Shown here piece by piece: positions 1 to 7,057 of a DNA stretch of 9,135 bases. Where the stretch lies: NCBI GenBank assembly GCA_027490875.1, contig JAIXXE010000160.1, positions 1 to 9,135 of the forward strand. Reading direction: 5' to 3'. The stretch comes from Alphaproteobacteria bacterium. GTDB lineage: Bacteria; Pseudomonadota; Alphaproteobacteria; UBA2136; UBA6156. A program made the translations under genes and the position numbers. Within the stretch, counting starts at the first letter, position 1, and each line of letters begins with the position of its first letter. The notes beneath the pieces were generated by a model. That model was not told the DNA's origin and made no database searches. It saw only the letters and a list, made by a program, of their open reading frames with translations.

Positions 1-183
1 CAGCACCAGCACCAGCAGGCCTACCACCACCAACACCGGCCCCATCGCCATCAGCATGGTGCTGTTGGCCATGCCCCACGCCAACAATTCCAGCGGTAAC
101 AAAGGTAACGTATGTTGGAACAGAACACCCAACCCAGCGGCCAGCCAAGCGGATGGCAGCGTGACCAGAATGAGTTGAATCAT
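1..183 (-). CDS. Membrane protein, N-terminal fragment (runs off left edge)
   Basis: An open frame starts at the ATG whose last base is 181 and continues for 61 codons to the window edge. The start overlaps the stop of the epimerase gene by four bases (ATGA), the usual arrangement for translational coupling, and a GAGG lies nine bases upstream. The visible protein is strongly hydrophobic: residues 1-22 can form one membrane helix, residues 24-36 form a Leu/Pro-rich segment, and residues 42-61 are rich in Met, Val and Leu and form another helix. No charged residue other than one Glu is seen, and no recognisable catalytic motif is reached before the sequence ends. Position at the end of a glycan gene cluster suggests an envelope polysaccharide role (polymerase, flippase, ligase or membrane-anchored modifying enzyme), but this is inference from neighbours. 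I do not recognise the family. Confidence 0.75.
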   Translation of the reverse strand, partial: MIQLILVTLPSAWLAAGLGVLFQHTLPLLPLELLAWGMANSTMLMAMGPVLVVVGLLVLVL

Positions 184-1187
184 GCCAACAGGCCTCGGTG
201 GGCCACATACCAATCGTTCAATGCCGCCAGCCCTTGTGGCAGAGGGGTATAGGGGGCCCAGCCCACGGCAGCTTTCAGTTTGGCAGTGTTGGCGGCGGTG
301 CGGTACACCTCGGTCGCTGGGCGCGGTACCTTGGCCACGCGGGCGGTCAGGCCCGTCACCTGCTCGAGGGTCGCGAGATAGGCATCCAACCGCGTAGGCT
401 GTTGGTTGCCCAAGTTGTAAAGCGTGTGGGGTACGGCAGTCGTGGCTGGTTTAGGAATGAGCCGCACCACGGCCTCGACAATATCATCGATGTAGGTGAA
501 GTCGCGCCACAGGTCGCCGTGATTAAACAGCTGGATTTCCTCACCGCGATGCAGGGCGCCTAAAAACAACAACGGGCTCATGTCGGGGCGGCCCCATGGG
601 CCGTACACCGTAAAAAAACGCAGCCCCGTTAAGGGGGTGCCAAACTGGGCAGCCCAAGCATGGCTTAAGGCCTCGTCGGCCACCTTGGTCGCGGCGTATA
701 GGCTTGCTGGCGTGCTGACGTTGTCGGTTTCCAGAAAGCCCGCGCTGTCATCCTCGCGGTTGCCGTACACGCTGCTGCTGCTGGCATAGAGCAGGTGCTG
801 CAAAGGGCTGCCGGCATCGGCCAAGGCCTTGCTCACCTGCAGCACGTTAAAGTGGCCAATGAGGTTACTGTGCAAATAGGGTTGTTGCGCCTGCATGCCA
901 TAGCGCACGCCCGCTTGGGCGGCGAGGTGAATGACCACACTCGGGCGTTCCGCCAACACAAGCGCGGTCAAGGCCGGAAGGTCGGCTAAATCCAGCCTAT
1001 GGAAGGTAAACTGCGCGGCCTGCGGGTGCTGAGCGAGGTCGGCCAGGCGGGCTTCTTTAAGGGCCGGGTTGTAGTAGTCGTTAAGGTTATCGATGCCCAC
1101 CACGCGCCAGCCTTGCTGCAGCAGGCGGCGGGCGCAGGCGTGGCCGATAAAGCTCGCCGCACCCGTGATGAGCACAGTCCCCGTCAT
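180..1187 (-). CDS. NAD-dependent sugar epimerase, UDP-glucuronate 4-epimerase type
   Basis: A 335-residue extended short-chain dehydrogenase/reductase, full length for the CapI/LspL group that interconverts UDP-glucuronate and UDP-galacturonate in the cytoplasm. Evidence: an N-terminal Rossmann segment at residues 5-15; the NDYYNP segment at 35-41; HLAAQAGVRYG at 87-97; SSSSVYG at 136-142; the catalytic pair Y164 and K168 (YAATK); LRFFTVYGPWGRPDM at 189-203; and FNHGDLWRDFTYIDD at 221-235. The last two segments are hallmarks of this subgroup. Oddities: the nucleotide-binding GxxGxxG reads G9-A-A-S12-F-I-G15, with Ser for the middle Gly, and the usual C-terminal QPGDV...TYAD segment reads RPATEV...RTAAN (about 289-300). 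Both may change cofactor or sugar specificity. The ATG lies 6 bp after the galU stop with no clear Shine-Dalgarno. The stop overlaps the next gene. No UDP-glucose dehydrogenase is in the window, so the substrate assignment is family-based. Confidence 0.88.
   Translation of the reverse strand: MTGTVLITGAASFIGHACARRLLQQGWRVVGIDNLNDYYNPALKEARLADLAQHPQAAQFTFHRLDLADLPALTALVLAERPSVVIHLAAQAGVRYGMQAQQPYLHSNLIGHFNVLQVSKALADAGSPLQHLLYASSSSVYGNREDDSAGFLETDNVSTPASLYAATKVADEALSHAWAAQFGTPLTGLRFFTVYGPWGRPDMSPLLFLGALHRGEEIQLFNHGDLWRDFTYIDDIVEAVVRLIPKPATTAVPHTLYNLGNQQPTRLDAYLATLEQVTGLTARVAKVPRPATEVYRTAANTAKLKAAVGWAPYTPLPQGLAALNDWYVAHRGLLA
193..196 (-). promoter_or_regulatory. Possible ribosome binding site (GAGG) for the membrane protein
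   Basis: GAGG on the minus strand sits nine bases before the ATG at 183-181, within the last codons of the epimerase gene. It is one of the few Shine-Dalgarno-like matches at a start in this window, and it supports reinitiation or coupled translation across the ATGA overlap. Four bases can match by chance. Confidence 0.35.
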
Positions 1188-1193
1188 GATACG

Positions 1194-2129
1194 TCAGGCT
1201 TCACGCGGCGCTTGGCGCCGCTCGTGCTTGGTGGCCGTTTGCTGCAGAAATGGCAGCAGGCGCGGCGCGATGTAGGGGTCGTTCATGGCAAAGTACAGGT
1301 TGGCCATCTGGAAGCCGACCTTGTCGCCGCAATCGAACCGCACATTTTGCAACTGGTGGGCCTGAAAGCCGTCGGTCTGGGCCACGGTGGCCATGGCGTC
1401 GGTTAGCTGGATTTCCCCCCCCTTGCCCGGCTTGCCGTTGGCCAGCAGCGCCATATGGCGAGGGCTGAGCACATAGCGGCCCACCACCGCACTGCGGCTG
1501 GGGGCTTCGGCTGGGTTTGGCTTTTCCACAAAGCCTTTAATCGGCATGGTGCCGTTCACCATCGGGCCGGCTGGGTCGCAGATACCGTAGTTGCCGGTAC
1601 GGTCTTGCGGCACTTCTTCGGCCATCACCACGCTCTGGCCGGTGGCTTCGTACAGCGCAATCATCTGCCTTAAGTCGTTGCCGTTGCTGCGGCAGATAAT
1701 ATCGTCGGGCAGCAGCACCGCAAAGGGGTCATCACCCGTTATGGTATGCCCACACCATACGGCGTGGCCGAGGCCCAAGGGCTCACCTTGGCGGGTGTAA
1801 TAAAGCCGCGCATCTTTGGGCAGAATATTGGTCACGCTTTCAAGTTCGGCCATTTTGCCTTTTTTTTGCAGGGTATCGGCCAATTCGTAGGGGTAGTCGA
1901 AGTGGTTTTCCATCGCCGCCTTGCCACGGCCGGTAATGATGATAAATTCCCGAATGCCAGCCTCGTAGGCCTCTTCCAACGCGTACTGAATGATGGGTTT
2001 GTTTACTACGGTCAGCATTTCCTTCGGCATGGCCTTGGTGGCAGGCAAAAAGCGCGTGCCAAGCCCGGCTGCTGGGATGATGGCTTTGGTAACCTTACGG
2101 TTTTTTGGGGGGGTATTGGTCATGTTCAT
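1194..2129 (-). CDS. galU: UTP-glucose-1-phosphate uridylyltransferase (GalU)
   Basis: Makes UDP-glucose from UTP and glucose-1-phosphate, the precursor for glucose, galactose and uronic acid units of surface glycans. With the start used here the protein has 311 residues, matching the family (about 300). Motifs: nucleotide-binding AGLGTRFLP at 21-29, PKEML at 35-39, LLPDD at 139-143, the VEKP segment at 201-204, GEIQLTD at 238-244 and RFDCGDKVGF at 264-273. Start choice: a GTG at 2150 would extend the overlap with the upstream gene to 56 bp, while ATGs at 2129 and 2123 fit the family length better; none has a convincing Shine-Dalgarno. With the ATG at 2129 the gene overlaps the stop of the phosphosugar transferase gene by 35 bp, so coupling is likely. 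Oddities: G8 and A8 tracts lie inside the coding sequence, and a C7A6 run lies in its first codons. Confidence 0.95.
   Translation of the reverse strand: MNMTNTPPKNRKVTKAIIPAAGLGTRFLPATKAMPKEMLTVVNKPIIQYALEEAYEAGIREFIIITGRGKAAMENHFDYPYELADTLQKKGKMAELESVTNILPKDARLYYTRQGEPLGLGHAVWCGHTITGDDPFAVLLPDDIICRSNGNDLRQMIALYEATGQSVVMAEEVPQDRTGNYGICDPAGPMVNGTMPIKGFVEKPNPAEAPSRSAVVGRYVLSPRHMALLANGKPGKGGEIQLTDAMATVAQTDGFQAHQLQNVRFDCGDKVGFQMANLYFAMNDPYIAPRLLPFLQQTATKHERRQAPREA
1415..1422. repeat. Homopolymer tract, C8 (G8 on the coding strand) in galU
   Basis: Eight consecutive C on the plus strand, encoding the Lys-Gly-Gly-Glu codons just before the conserved EIQLTD segment of GalU. A one-base slip here would truncate or scramble the last quarter of the enzyme. 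Confidence 0.9.
1860..1867. repeat. Homopolymer tract, T8 (A8 on the coding strand) in galU
   Basis: Eight consecutive T on the plus strand, read in galU as CAA AAA AAA GGC. A-runs of this kind can promote polymerase or ribosome slippage. Synonymous AAG codons would have broken the run. Confidence 0.9.
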
Positions 2130-3132
2130 GCCCGCGGATATAGCACGCACATCCCGCCATGAGAAGCAGGCCCAGCAGAAAACCTACCTCGGGCCAGCCA
2201 GCCGCCATGCTGCCCCACGCGAGGGCCAACAGGGTAAGGTTAAGTGCCCCTACCACCGCCACCAAGCGGCGATGGGTGAGCCCCAAAGCCAAGGCACGGT
2301 GAAACCAAAAGGTTTTATGCGGAACCCACGGGGCGTGGCCGTAGGCAATACGCCGCACCAAGGTGCTGGTGGCGTCGGTACAGAACACCAAGGCGACCGT
2401 GGCCAATGGCCAGAGCTGTTGCCAGGTGTTATCGGCAGCGGCAACCAACAACAGGCCGCCCAACATATAGCCTAACCAGGTACTGCCTACATCCCCTAAA
2501 AAGACCTTGGCGGGCGCGCCATTGACGCGCAGCAGGCCTGCTGCCACTGCCGCCACCAGCAACGCCAATGGGGCAATAGCAGGGGCCAAAAGGGCCACCG
2601 CACAGCCCAAAAACACCGCGTTGGTGCTGGCCAGGCCGTCGGCGCCATCCATGAAGTTATACAGATTAACAAACCAGCCCCACGCCAACAGCAGCAGCAA
2701 CTTTTCGGCCCACCATGGCACGACCAATGCCTGGGGGAAGATGTCAAACAGGGGGGGTAAAAACATCAGCCCTACCGCAACGGCTGGCAGGTGCACGGCC
2801 AGCCGTAAGCGTGGGTCGAGGTGGGCCACATCGTCACGCCAGCCCACCAAGGCCACGCCAAGGCTGGCCAACAGCAGGCATATGAGAAAACCCTCGTGCG
2901 GCAGGGGCAGTAAGGCGACCAACAGCAGGCCGGTTGGTACCGCCACCAAGGGTAGCAGCACCCCCCCGCCATGCGGCGTAGGGCGGGTATGGCTGCTGCG
3001 GGTGGTGATGGGTGCCACCAACCCACGGGCGCGGCAAAACTCTACCACCCCAGCGCCAAGCCAAAACACGCAGCCTGCTGCCAAGGCCAACAGCAGCCCT
3101 AACCCTACCAGCGCTGAGGGGTCTACCGCCAT
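2095..3132 (-). CDS. Polyprenyl-phosphate sugar-1-phosphate transferase, WecA/WbpL type
   Basis: A 345-residue multi-pass inner-membrane protein of the PNPT superfamily (MraY/WecA/WbpL/TagO), which transfers a sugar-1-phosphate from a UDP-sugar to undecaprenyl phosphate and starts glycan repeat-unit synthesis. Seen in order: an N-terminal helix (about 7-29), a cytoplasmic loop with SHTRPTPHGGG at 47-57, GWRDD at 97-101 (the Asp-Asp pair of the family), NLYNFMDGADGLA at 156-168, VFLGDVGSTWLG at 210-221 with D214, and DATSTLVRR at 253-261. Several further hydrophobic segments lie between them. The late loop, usually close to HRSHFYQRA in WbpL-like enzymes, reads HKTFWFHRA at 272-280, so the second His is a Phe. 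The start is 5 bp after the GT4 stop. The gene ends inside galU's first codons. It is probably the initiating transferase of the polysaccharide made here; which amino sugar it takes cannot be read from sequence. Confidence 0.92.
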   Translation of the reverse strand: MAVDPSALVGLGLLLALAAGCVFWLGAGVVEFCRARGLVAPITTRSSHTRPTPHGGGVLLPLVAVPTGLLLVALLPLPHEGFLICLLLASLGVALVGWRDDVAHLDPRLRLAVHLPAVAVGLMFLPPLFDIFPQALVVPWWAEKLLLLLAWGWFVNLYNFMDGADGLASTNAVFLGCAVALLAPAIAPLALLVAAVAAGLLRVNGAPAKVFLGDVGSTWLGYMLGGLLLVAAADNTWQQLWPLATVALVFCTDATSTLVRRIAYGHAPWVPHKTFWFHRALALGLTHRRLVAVVGALNLTLLALAWGSMAAGWPEVGFLLGLLLMAGCACYIRGHEHDQYPPKKP

Positions 3133-3137
3133 GAATC

Positions 3138-4391
3138 TTAGGGCTTATGGATGAGTTGCTTAAACAGCCCGTGGTACTGCGCCGCCAACGACGAATGCAG
3201 GAAGTGCTTGGCCACAAAGGCCCGGCCAGCTTTGGCCATTTGCGCCCGACGGGCTGGGTCATCCAATAACGCATTCAGGGCTTCGGCCATGCGCTCGGGG
3301 TTCTCGCTGGGGACAACCAGGGCGGCCCCACTTTCAGTCATCAGCTCGGCGCCCTCGCCTTGCAACGCAGCGACTGCGCAACTCTCCGCCGCCATTATTT
3401 CGAACATCTTGGAAGGAATGAACATGGCAAAGTCAGGAATATTTTTTAAACAGACGAGGTTAATATCGGCCATTTGGTAGTAGGCCCACACTTCGGCATG
3501 CGTCACGCTGGGTAAAAACTGAATGTTGGGCACGCCTTTGGCGTAGTCGATTAATTTTGATTTCTCCGCCCCGCCGCCGACAAACAAAAACAGGGTATCG
3601 GTACGGCGGCCCAACAGACGGGCAGCGTCAATCACTTGGGTCAGGGCCTGCGATTCACCATGATTGCCAATATACAGCACCACCTTGGTGAGCCCAGAAA
3701 TACCAAGGCGCGCGCGTAGTTGGGTGGTGGCGCCAGTCTGGCGTGGCTGGGTTGCCGCAGCGTAGTCGGCGTCGCTCACGCCGTTAAAAACCACTCCTAA
3801 TTTTTCTTTGGGAATGCCACGTCCTGCAATGTTGCGGGCAAAGTTGCGGGTCACGGTCACAATGGCATCCGCCTTGCGGTACAGAAACATCTCCAGCGCT
3901 TCGAGCAAGTTCAGCACCATGCCGGGCTTTAAAATATTCATCTGCACAAAAATTGCCGGCCAGAGGTCGCGGACTTCAAACACAAACTTGGCACCATAGC
4001 GACGCGCCAACAGCCACCCCGCCACCCCGCAAAAAAAGTTCGGCGACGATGCCACCACAATATCAGGCTTCGCGCCCGTGTGCAGGGTACGGTTATGCCA
4101 CCAGACACTCAGCATAAAACTTAACAGGTTCAGCAACCGCCCTAACCGCCCCTTGTTGGGGGTTACGTACAGCCAATGGCGGTGAATGGGCACGCCTTCA
4201 ACCTGCTCGGTATAATACTTCGGTTTGCCCTGATAGGCTGGGGGAATGACCCCTTCGGGGTGGTTGGGAATGCCGGTCAGCACCGTCACGGCCAAACCAA
4301 GCTGTTGCCAACAGCGCACCAGGCCGCTCAGGCGGGTTGAAGGCGCCCCGATTTCGGGCGGGTAGTATTGGGTAATCAACCAGACGTTCAT
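3138..4391 (-). CDS. Glycosyltransferase family 4 (GT-B fold), WbuB/WcaI-like
   Basis: A 417-residue cytosolic or membrane-associated sugar transferase. The N-terminal half has the GT4 opening YYPPEIGAPSTR at 9-20, IPNHPEG at 41-47, a hydrophobic segment around 84-98, SSPNFF at 115-120 and FEVRDLWP at 138-145. The C-terminal nucleotide-sugar half begins near 232 with YIGNHGESQAL at 240-250, LFVGGGAEK at 269-277 and PSKMFEIMAAE at 326-336. These match the WbuB/WcaI-type group used in O-antigen, capsule and colanic acid assembly. The loop usually written MAAGKPV reads MAAESCA (333-339), losing the Gly and Pro. The ATG is 4 bp after the mutS stop, preceded only by a short TAAG. With the downstream lipid-linked transferase it probably adds an early sugar to the undecaprenyl-linked chain. 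Donor and acceptor are unknown. Confidence 0.9.
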   Translation of the reverse strand: MNVWLITQYYPPEIGAPSTRLSGLVRCWQQLGLAVTVLTGIPNHPEGVIPPAYQGKPKYYTEQVEGVPIHRHWLYVTPNKGRLGRLLNLLSFMLSVWWHNRTLHTGAKPDIVVASSPNFFCGVAGWLLARRYGAKFVFEVRDLWPAIFVQMNILKPGMVLNLLEALEMFLYRKADAIVTVTRNFARNIAGRGIPKEKLGVVFNGVSDADYAAATQPRQTGATTQLRARLGISGLTKVVLYIGNHGESQALTQVIDAARLLGRRTDTLFLFVGGGAEKSKLIDYAKGVPNIQFLPSVTHAEVWAYYQMADINLVCLKNIPDFAMFIPSKMFEIMAAESCAVAALQGEGAELMTESGAALVVPSENPERMAEALNALLDDPARRAQMAKAGRAFVAKHFLHSSLAAQYHGLFKQLIHKP

Positions 4392-4395
4392 GGTA

Positions 4396-7056
4396 TCAGC
4401 TTACCAGATTACGCGTTGTTGTAGGCCCGTGTGCCTCTTGTGTAGGCGCGTTTAGTAGCGCCCGTAACTGATACAGCGTGGCCAGCGCCTCACGCGGCGA
4501 CAGGCCATCGATATCGGTGGCACGCAGCGCCCCTTCCAGCGCCGAGGGCGGTGCTGCTGCCGTAACTGGCGCGGCAAACAGGCTTAAACTATCCAGCCGC
4601 GCAACGCTATGCTTGCCCCCTGCGCGGGCTGCCGCTTCAAAGCCCTGTAACAGGGTTTGGGCGCGTTGCACCACGCTGGCGGGTACGCCCGCCAGCTTGG
4701 CTACCTGCACGCCGTAGCTGCCCTGCGCCGCTCCAGATTGCACCTGGTGGAGAAACACCAGTTCCTGCTTCCACACCTTCACGGCCAGCTGATGATTGCT
4801 CACGCTTGGCAACTGAGTAGCGAGTGCCGTGAGCTCGTGGTAGTGCGTGGCAAACAATGTACGGCCCTGCACCCGCTGCACCAAGTCTTCCACACAGGCC
4901 CAAGCCAGGGCCAGGCCGTCGTAGGTCGCGGTGCCGCGACCAAGCTCATCCAGAATTATCAGGCTACGGGCCGTAGAGCGATTGAGAATGTTTGCGGTTT
5001 CCAGCATCTCCACCATAAAGGTGCTCTGGCCAGCGGCCAGATTATCGGCAGCGCCAACCCGGCAAAAGATGGCATCGGCCACCCCCACCACGGCACGGGC
5101 AGCGGGGACATAACTGCCGATCTGCGCCAACACCACCAGCAGGGCAGTCTGGCGCAGAAAGGTGCTTTTACCTGCCATGTTGGGGCCGGTAATCAACCAG
5201 ACATCGCCGCTATTGAGCAGCGCGGAGTTAGGAATGAACTCGGCCACATGGGCGGCCACGACGGGGTGGCGGGCGTGGTCTAAGTCCAGCCGCCCAGAAT
5301 CCTCCAGCGTTGGCGCCACCCACGCCTGCCGTACCGCCACCTCGGCCAGCGCTTGCAGTACGTCCAGCGTGGCCAGGGCTTCGCTTACATCCAGCAGGGC
5401 TACGCTGTGGGTCTGTACCGCCTTAACCAAGGCTTCTAGCAGCTCGGTCTCGCGCGTTTGCGCCTGCGCGGCAGCGCTGCCAAGGTCACGTTCCAGTTGC
5501 AGCAGGCTAGGCGTACTGTAGCGATGCGTGGCGGTGGTGGTTTGCCGGTGCACCCAATGGCTTGGAATCATGTCTGCGGTTTTAGAGACCTCGAGGTAAT
5601 AGCCCCAGACCTGATTGTAGCGCAGTTTGGCATTCAGCCCGCTGGCGGCAGCTTCGGTGGTTTCTAAATCGGATAGAAGCTGCTGGGCGTTGCGTTGCAA
5701 GGTGCGGAGGCGATCGAGGTCGGCATCGTAGCCATCGGCAATAAAGCCGCCGTCGCGCACCAAGGCGGGGAGTGGGTCGGCGCCCAAGGCTTGCGTCAGC
5801 AAGGCCGTTAAAGAGGCTAACCCACCCAGTTTGGTTGCGTGTATGGCCAACAGCCCCTCGCAGTCGCTTAGTGTGGCTTGCAGGGCAGGTAATGCCTGCC
5901 CGGTGGCCCGCAATAGGCCAACGTCGCGCGGGCTGCCACGCCCCAACAGCAGGCGGCTTACGGCACGGGCTACATCGCCCGTAGGTTGCAAAGCCTGGCG
6001 CAAGGCGTGGCGCTGTGCGGCCTTTTGCACCAAGGCCGTCACGGCCTGCTGGCGTGCTAAAATGGGTTCTACCTGTGCCAGCGGCTCGCTCACCCAACGG
6101 GCCAACAGCCGCCCACCGGCAGCCGTGATGGTCTCATCGAGCACACCCAACAGAGTGTCGCGTCGCTGGCCGTTTGGGCTGCTGAGCAAGTTCAGGCTCT
6201 GCCGGGTGGGGGCATCGAGCTGCAAGTGACTTTGGGCCAAGTGAAACTTGGGTGGCCGCAGGGTTGGTAAGGCCCCCATTTGGGTCAGTTCGGCGTAGCC
6301 GACCAGTGCGCCGACCGCCAGCATGCGGGCGTGGTCGGTCAACCCCAAACCGCTTGGGTCAGCCACGTTATACGCGCGGGCCAATGCCGCGCGGGCGGTG
6401 CTCGGGGCAAACAACTGGGGCTGAACCGACAGCACCTTGCGCGCCACCACGCCTTCCAGCAGCGGTTGTAGCGCGGGCGGTACGACCAGCTCGCCCAAGG
6501 GCAACGCCGCCAACGCATGGGCCACCTGAGCACCACCGAGGCCCCGCACCCCTACCTCGCCGGTTGAAAGGTCGAGCCATGCCAGCACCATACGTGGCCC
6601 AGCGCCTACCAGAGCTGAAGCATCGTCCTCGGCTACCAACACCGCCAGCAGGCTGGGCTGTTTGGCGTCAAGGTACGCATCCTCTGTCAGAGTTCCCGGC
6701 GTAAAGAGCCTTACCACCTTGCGTTCCATCAGGGCGCCGCTGCCTGCACGCTGCTTGGCGACCGCGGGGGTTTCAACCTGTTCGGCCAAGGCCACCTTGT
6801 GCCCGGCTTGCAGCAGCTTCCCGATATACCCTTCCGCCGCATGATAGGGCACCCCACACATGGGGGTGCCTTCGTCGCCTTCCTTGGCGGTACGGCGACG
6901 GGTGAGAGTAATTTGCAGCACGCTGCTGGCTAACAGGGCGTCGTCGGCAAACAGTTCGTAAAAGTCACCCATCCGGAACATGAGCAACGCGTGCGGATAT
7001 TGCGCCTTCAGGTCGCCATACTGGCGCATGATGGGCGTGTCGGGCAGGGTGGTCAT
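4396..7056 (-). CDS. mutS: DNA mismatch repair protein MutS
   Basis: An 886-residue protein, near the usual 850-900. It recognises mismatches and small loops and starts mismatch repair with MutL. Domains: mismatch-binding domain with MGDFYELF, where F32-Y33-E34 is the Phe-x-Glu that stacks on the mismatch; connector, lever and clamp domains across the middle; then the C-terminal ATPase with Walker A GPNMAGKST at 624-632, the AGQSTFMVEM signature, Walker B LIILDELGRGT with D703 and E704, and FATHYHEL. Near the C terminus SLSLF (823-827) resembles the beta-clamp binding pentapeptide (consensus QLSLF, with Ser for Gln), followed by a SPREALATLYQLRALL helix typical of the oligomerisation tail. 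All catalytic positions look intact. The start lies one base after the nuclease stop and no Shine-Dalgarno is visible, suggesting coupled translation. Its place directly upstream of glycosyltransferase genes with 4-bp spacing is odd. Confidence 0.98.
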   Translation of the reverse strand: MTTLPDTPIMRQYGDLKAQYPHALLMFRMGDFYELFADDALLASSVLQITLTRRRTAKEGDEGTPMCGVPYHAAEGYIGKLLQAGHKVALAEQVETPAVAKQRAGSGALMERKVVRLFTPGTLTEDAYLDAKQPSLLAVLVAEDDASALVGAGPRMVLAWLDLSTGEVGVRGLGGAQVAHALAALPLGELVVPPALQPLLEGVVARKVLSVQPQLFAPSTARAALARAYNVADPSGLGLTDHARMLAVGALVGYAELTQMGALPTLRPPKFHLAQSHLQLDAPTRQSLNLLSSPNGQRRDTLLGVLDETITAAGGRLLARWVSEPLAQVEPILARQQAVTALVQKAAQRHALRQALQPTGDVARAVSRLLLGRGSPRDVGLLRATGQALPALQATLSDCEGLLAIHATKLGGLASLTALLTQALGADPLPALVRDGGFIADGYDADLDRLRTLQRNAQQLLSDLETTEAAASGLNAKLRYNQVWGYYLEVSKTADMIPSHWVHRQTTTATHRYSTPSLLQLERDLGSAAAQAQTRETELLEALVKAVQTHSVALLDVSEALATLDVLQALAEVAVRQAWVAPTLEDSGRLDLDHARHPVVAAHVAEFIPNSALLNSGDVWLITGPNMAGKSTFLRQTALLVVLAQIGSYVPAARAVVGVADAIFCRVGAADNLAAGQSTFMVEMLETANILNRSTARSLIILDELGRGTATYDGLALAWACVEDLVQRVQGRTLFATHYHELTALATQLPSVSNHQLAVKVWKQELVFLHQVQSGAAQGSYGVQVAKLAGVPASVVQRAQTLLQGFEAAARAGGKHSVARLDSLSLFAAPVTAAAPPSALEGALRATDIDGLSPREALATLYQLRALLNAPTQEAHGPTTTRNLVS

Positions 7057-7057
7057 G

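Noticed and set aside
2130..2150. GTG at 2150 as the galU start
   Set aside because: It would lengthen the overlap to 56 bp and add a poorly conserved extension. ATGs at 2129 and 2123 fit the family N terminus better.
1990..2475. Plus-strand open frame of 161 codons across the galU/transferase junction
   Set aside because: It is fully covered by two well-supported genes on the other strand, and the product has no family features.
2507..3154. Plus-strand open frame of 215 codons antisense to the phosphosugar transferase gene
   Set aside because: Its product is a low-complexity Ala/Ser/Pro/Arg-rich chain with no motif, and the opposite strand carries a clear family match. It is a shadow of GC-rich codon use.
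4657..5283. Plus-strand open frame of 208 codons antisense to mutS
   Set aside because: It covers the Walker A and B region of mutS on the other strand, has no recognisable domain and no promoter or ribosome site.
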